Shown piece after piece: positions 59,501 to 64,000 of a stretch of DNA of 64,000 bases. Position 1 is the stretch's first letter. Every line of letters begins with the position of its first letter. The notes under the pieces are model-generated. The model did not search any database. It saw only the letters and a list, made by a program, of their open reading frames with translations, and was not told the origin of the DNA. The translations under genes and the position numbers were made by a program. Source of the stretch: Lomentospora prolificans (lineage: Eukaryota > Ascomycota > Sordariomycetes > Microascales > Microascaceae); the NCBI GenBank assembly GCA_029532625.1, contig JARFXM010000007.1:434001-498000 (forward strand), in the 5' to 3' direction.

Positions 59501-60566
59501 AGAGCCCATCGAGACTGAAGGAGATAACCCATCGTTGAAGGAGCTCTGGTTACGCAGCTACGCAAGTTAGTAATGGGCGTTGAATTTCCTTAAGCCTTGG
59601 GTGTTGTCCATCCTGGTAGACCGTTGAAAGCGGGGAGGATAAAAGGCAGAAGGGTAGGTGCATTTTAATACATACCAAGGCACTTCGCGAACCGGCAATG
59701 ATATTTTCCCCTTCTATCTCCGAAGCAGAGTTAGTCTCGGAATCCTCCTCATCCGTCATCAAGCCACCCCGAGCCATCATCTCGGGAGGAGGCCGGGTCT
59801 CGTCGGGGATAGAAACGTTCGTCCCGCTTCGGTCTCTGGGACCGGTATCGGCCGACGAGCTTGGGGATTCGAGAGGCAATTCGGTGATGCGGTCTCCCGT
59901 CATCATATTGTAGTAAAACAACCTTCCATCGGACGTCGCTTGCGGTATCCAGAAATCTGACCTTGAGCCGCCACCGTTCTCCACGCCCTCGAGGGGAAGG
60001 CTATCAACGCCATCTTGGTCGGATTCATCATCTTCAAACTCCTCCTCGTAGGCCTCGCCTTCCTCGATGAGTTCGTCGTCGCCGTGGTCCCCCGCGGTGG
60101 CCTGCAGGATGCTGTCGGGAAGTTCATCGGGGCTCGTTATGACCTCGCAGTAGTTACTCGGAAACCAGCCTCGAACGCCATTAATGACGCCGTCCCACCA
60201 CCCGCTGTCAAGGCGGTTGATAACTTGGATAACGTCGCCCTCGTGGAAACTCAAACTGGTCCTGTCGTCGGCCTCGTAGTCGTAAAGGGCCCGCACGTAC
60301 ATCGCGCCGGGCTGGGCGGGTCCAACGATGCCGTTCATGAGCGAGGAGCCACCGGCGGCAGCGGTGGTGGCGTAGGCAGAATCGTATTCGTAGTCGTAGT
60401 TGTAGCGTGAATTGGGGTTATTGGGGGCATCCGATGCCGATCGGGACGAGTCGACAGGGACGGAAGGGTCGTAGGAGCGAGAGGTTGAGGATTTGTTGCG
60501 CGAATTGTACGGATTGTTACTGTAACCCTGATCGAAAGGCAGCGCTGCCGTGTCCGTCATGAGCAT
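56529..60566 (-). CDS. cdc25: Ras guanine-nucleotide exchange factor Cdc25 (SH3, RasGEF)
   Basis: Five exons on the minus strand: 60566-59676, 59557-57242, 57175-56959, 56891-56621 and 56556-56529, 1240 residues. Cdc25 loads Ras with GTP and so drives cAMP/PKA and morphogenesis signalling at the plasma membrane. An SH3 domain sits at about 88-145 (VRALYDYEADDRTSLSFHEGD, WWDGV, GWFPSNYCEVI). A WW-like segment follows at about 205-231 (FWIPQATSDGRLFYYNMMTG). A long helical middle follows, then the RasGEF N-terminal motif at about 820-950 (TLPALVEQLTRHDKLDSGFTDTFLLTYRSF) and the catalytic domain at about 975-1220 (FARQLTIIESRLYSKIKPTECL, NWVAEMILAQVDVRKRVVVIKHFISVADKCRALNNFSTL, GVYLTDLTFIEDGIPSII, REREDEKIV). 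The last exon codes nine residues (VLAESGFL). All intron joins keep phase and restore conserved wording. Confidence 0.95.
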
Positions 60567-63500
60567 GGTTGTGCGGCAGAAGAGCTGATTTGGAAAGAGG
60601 GGAGAGGGGCGGGCCTCGGACGAATTTCAGGTCACGGCCTTTCCCACCAGCTCTGCAAGCATCGGCGCGAAAAGAAGTCGAAGGGGAGATTGATTTCTTG
60701 CCGATTTCAATCCAGGGGAGAGGCAATCCGAAAAGGGTGGGTGTGGGAAGGGTTGATGGGGTTTTGGCGGCGATGCAAGATTGAGAGTTTGAGGGCGATC
60801 GGCTTTCTGAGGTGGTAGCGGCGGCGGTGGTGGTTTGGCTGTTTTGTTGTGGTTGTAGTGTGAGGTGTGAGGGGCCGATGTTCTTCAATCAAGGATCGTC
60901 TGGAAGGGGATAGTGGTAGCGTAGCGTCCTGTAGCCAGCGTCCGTCCTTCTACAAGCGTATGTGGTTGGCTGTTATGGAATAGATTGATCGCTAGGCCCA
61001 TACTAAGCCATCACATTGAACTTGAAATCTACGGGGGAAGCCGCCAAGCAGCACGACCGCATCAGCCTGTGGGAAGGGGGGGTGTGGAGCATGGAGTTAG
61101 TCGTACAAGTAGTCTGGTCTGTTCCAGTGTCTGGAGAGCACGCCGTCAAAATGTCGGGGGCTCGATTTGGAAGGAAAACGGCTTGTCGGTCAGGAGAGAC
61201 GAGCCACCAAAAGGAGGCTCAACTTTTCCCCAGTTTTAAGATATTTCATGGTGGAAGGCGAATACAGCCATTTACGGTCCCGAAGATGTTCAGTTCGGTC
61301 TACGAAGTATGCAAATATGCGTGTCCCTCTCTTTCGTCTTCTTCGGACTCTAAGTAGGCAACCACAGCGGTTAATGGGAGTGCAGGGAGAGTCTTCATCC
61401 AAGACAGCTTGGTTTCGCGATGATACTGGGTACACTAAAATGAACAGGAGGCGGGGGACGCTGGACCTGGATTATTGCGCGATCTAAGCATTCTGAGTGG
61501 TGGGTTGCTGGAATTTAGCCCTTCCTCGTCAACGGCCGAGTCTTCTGTCAGAATGCACCCACTGGTAACAGCTACTAGGGTGCCCACAGTAAACAACAAG
61601 ACAACGTGGGTATATGGTACGATGCACCGTTTACTGTAGTGCTCGTGTGGTAATCCGAGAAATACTGTAACCAAATGCTTCGCTCCAAGCAAGTAGCCTG
61701 CGCTCCTTACTCTTATCCTCTTACACACTGACGCCGGCGGAAAAGGGCGCCGGCTCAGGAAGAATACAGGGACAGCCCCGTATTGTAGAGGGGACCGAAC
61801 GTCAAATTTATCCAGTAAAAACTCGCCGTCCTGGTCTTTGGCGAGGCTCGGTTGCGAGCCGTGCTCTATTTCCGCCGAAGCTCAGGCCCCTCCAATGCCT
61901 AGCGCGGTAGATTGGCCTGGCTTGCCAGCTGCCTCGACTGGATTCGCGACGCCAGGCGATGCGGAGGACTTGGGTCCTGGTACATCGTGTCATGAGCTAT
62001 CGCAATATCACAAATACAATGTTGAAGAGTAGGGATCGGTCCCAGCGATGAGAAATAAGGTAAAAAAAAAAAGGAGAAAAGCGAGGCGGACTGCGCCAGT
62101 CCTATGGTGTTTGGAAGCAGGAGAAAAGGGGAAGGTCTTGTTGGAACCCTCCCCACCTTGCCTACGACCCTTCTTCGCCAACCCTGCCCACAAATACTCG
62201 GTGATAACTGATAAGTCGCGGAGCTGCGTTCCATTTTGGTCGTGTGGAACAAACTTTTTTCCCGCAACACACTGTTGACGCGTCCTCTCGGCACACTGTT
62301 GAGCCTCCAGGGCGCCATCAGCCCTCCATCGATGGATTCGAGAGAGACCATCGCATCCACGGATGGCACCGCAGGAACGACGGAGAGGACGGTTCCTCTG
62401 TAACGATTTCTGGCATCTCCCAAGCAACAAGGCCCGAAAATTACCTTTAGAGCCGGCGTGCCTTTTTTGCTTCACTCCCAAGGGCTCTCCGGAGCAGTGA
62501 AGGCCAAACAGGATCGCCGTCCGTCTGAAGAGTCTCAATTTCTGCTTGATACCCCAAGGGTCTGAACACTTGCTCGGTCCCCAGTTCATGCATCCGCCAG
62601 TTGGCCATTCCATCGGATTTGGAATCTCGAACGGAATGACGACCCGATCGGTATTTTTGATCGAGGCGGGAGACCGAGTAAGATGTTGTCTTGCGCTCAC
62701 TTGCCAAGGCCGTGGCCATGGTATATCCTAGCCCGTCAAGTGAACCGCGCCTAGGATCCTTCCTCGAGATGAGCAAGCGCTTGGAGACGTGTAGTCTTAA
62801 GGACCGCTTTGTTATGCCTTTCCTTCCCATGAGATTGGTCTTGCCGTGTTTCCTCCGACAAACCGACCCAGGAGAGCCAGTTGTGGTCAGATTTTTTACC
62901 CCAGCATCTCGCACTATCTTCTCTCGCGTCCCCTTCTCCCGCCTCGCCATCCCGTCGCGCATGGCCCCTCTTCCAACACACAGACGGGAATCCGGATCAA
63001 CCAGGGGGGCATGGAAGACGTGAGGAAGAAAAGCAAGAGAAGCATGAGATGCTACCGGCAGAAGCAAGGCGGAAGGACCGTGCAACCCGCTGCTGATCGT
63101 CGTTGAACCGGAGCCTGATACAGTCAATTGAGCGGCCCAGAGGTTGGGGAAACAGGGGGTGGGAGAAAAGATGGGCAGCCGAGGGTTATCCGAACGGATC
63201 TTGACCTATCCATCGAACACTACTTCGGGCCTATATTCGAGCACATTTATTCTTCGGTCCTTTCCTCCCTGTGCCTACTTAACCTGGATTTGGGGCTAAA
63301 AGGGAAAACCCGCTTGCTGGATACGGCTGGGAAGTTTGGGTGACGAGGTGAGGGTGTCTGCGTGATTGTGTGTGAGTGAGTGAGTGAGCACGTCCGAGTG
63401 CGCTTACAACCCCAGGCTTCCTTCCCATTTTCATCCTTTTCCCCTCCCCCGCCTTCCGTTTTTATTTTCGGATTTTTGAACTGGCTTCATATTTTTATTT

Positions 63501-64000
63501 TGGAACGGTGGGAGGAAGCCCGAGTGGGGATTGGCGAGTGCACGCGCAACGCTCACTATCATGTGCTTTTTAGTATGATGTTTTTCTGCCTCTCTGCCTT
63601 CAGGTCTGATCTAGAGGCCCGAGCGGTTCCTGTGGCAATTGGATCTTCCGTCGTCGCACAGCAGGGCAAGACTCGGCGGGACCCTCCCACTTTCCCGTAG
63701 ACGTGTCCTTAACTTGGAGAAAAGAGTGTGAGCATAGCATTTCGACGTGGTGGGCGTGAGTTTGTGTGCGTATGTGCACACGCGTGTCTGCGCGCACATC
63801 AGCAAGCAAGCAAGCAACGCAGCAGCATGTCGGGCATCCCAGCGAAGCCAAGCGGGCGACGTAGGAGAGGAAAGGCAGGGAGCGGGCCCTTCCTCCTGTA
63901 CATGCATGTAAATACGGCCCGCTGTTACTACAAACCGAATGCACGAAGGGGGAAAACAGAGGGTTTCCCACGCCTGCTCGGCTCCTCGTCCCAGATACCG
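60567..64000. other. 3.4 kb right-end interval without a convincing gene
   Basis: Upstream of Cdc25 to the window end. Contains long overlapping frames on the minus strand (61899-62423, 62008-62700, 62447-63127; 174-230 codons) that are arginine-rich, lack family resemblance and have mostly non-ATG starts. Short tandem repeats: (GTGA)4 at 63372-63387 and (CAAG)4 at 63801-63817. A further gene with its body beyond 64000 is possible. Confidence 0.5.

Noticed and set aside
61899..63127. Three overlapping minus-strand frames of 174-230 codons
   Set aside because: Overlap each other in different frames, rich in Arg/Ser, and I could not assemble a coherent gene. Kept as an unexplained interval.
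1..64000. tRNA genes, rRNA and CRISPR arrays
   Set aside because: Scanning intergenic DNA for TTCRANY T-loops with pairing stems found none convincing, and no regularly spaced direct repeats were seen. A covariance-model scan would settle tRNAs.
1..64000. A biosynthetic gene cluster or defence system
   Set aside because: Genes are functionally unrelated housekeeping loci; no backbone synthase, transposase, NLR or het-type protein was recognised.

Overview
The window is nuclear DNA of a filamentous ascomycete (Pezizomycotina), most likely a Sordariomycete. This rests on short spliceosomal introns of about 50-110 bases with GTRNGT donors, CTRAY branch sites and CAG/TAG acceptors, on fungal-type proteins (CLU1/Tif31, fungal Sen15, Pho85, a fungal ferric reductase, an SH3-containing Cdc25), and on pyrimidine-rich promoters and abundant simple repeats. 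The species cannot be fixed by eye. No bacterial, viral or organellar genes were seen, and no tRNA, rRNA or CRISPR array was found. All exon joins were assembled by hand from splice signals, reading phase and recalled family conservation; none was tested against transcripts.

Left part (1-19 kb): a seven-exon zinc alcohol dehydrogenase (+) converges on the tRNA-splicing endonuclease subunit gene sen15 (-). A DUF2985-type membrane protein (+) and an SLC35F6-like transporter (+) follow, then a Yippee zinc protein (-) and a ferric reductase (-). A 5.4 kb interval with no recognisable gene lies behind the reductase. Dispersed GGCT/CCAG-rich tracts occupy the intergenic DNA here.

Middle (19-47 kb): an intronless gene for an unrecognised AT-hook protein (-) shares a divergent promoter region with CLU1 (+). 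A forkhead/FHA regulator (Fkh2-like, -) and a class III aminotransferase (+) diverge across a 3.5 kb spacer rich in simple repeats. Next come DML1/misato (+), poly(A) polymerase PAP1 (-), a septin-like GTPase with a C-terminal membrane segment (-) and the cyclin-dependent kinase Pho85 (+).

Right part (47-64 kb): NOSIP-type RING protein (-), tafazzin (+), the SAGA subunit Sgf73 (-), a 3.4 kb TA-rich tract that looks like decayed repeat DNA, the Ras exchange factor Cdc25 (-), and 3.4 kb without a convincing gene.

Most of the set is housekeeping: tRNA splicing, mRNA 3' ends, chromatin, translation and mitochondrial function, iron and lipid metabolism. Several genes concern the cell cycle, morphogenesis or signalling (Fkh2, Dml1, septin-like GTPase, Pho85, Cdc25). 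I see no biosynthetic cluster or co-regulated system. The most unusual items are the membrane-anchored septin-like GTPase, the intronless AT-hook protein, the GGCT/CCAG islands and the TA-rich tract.
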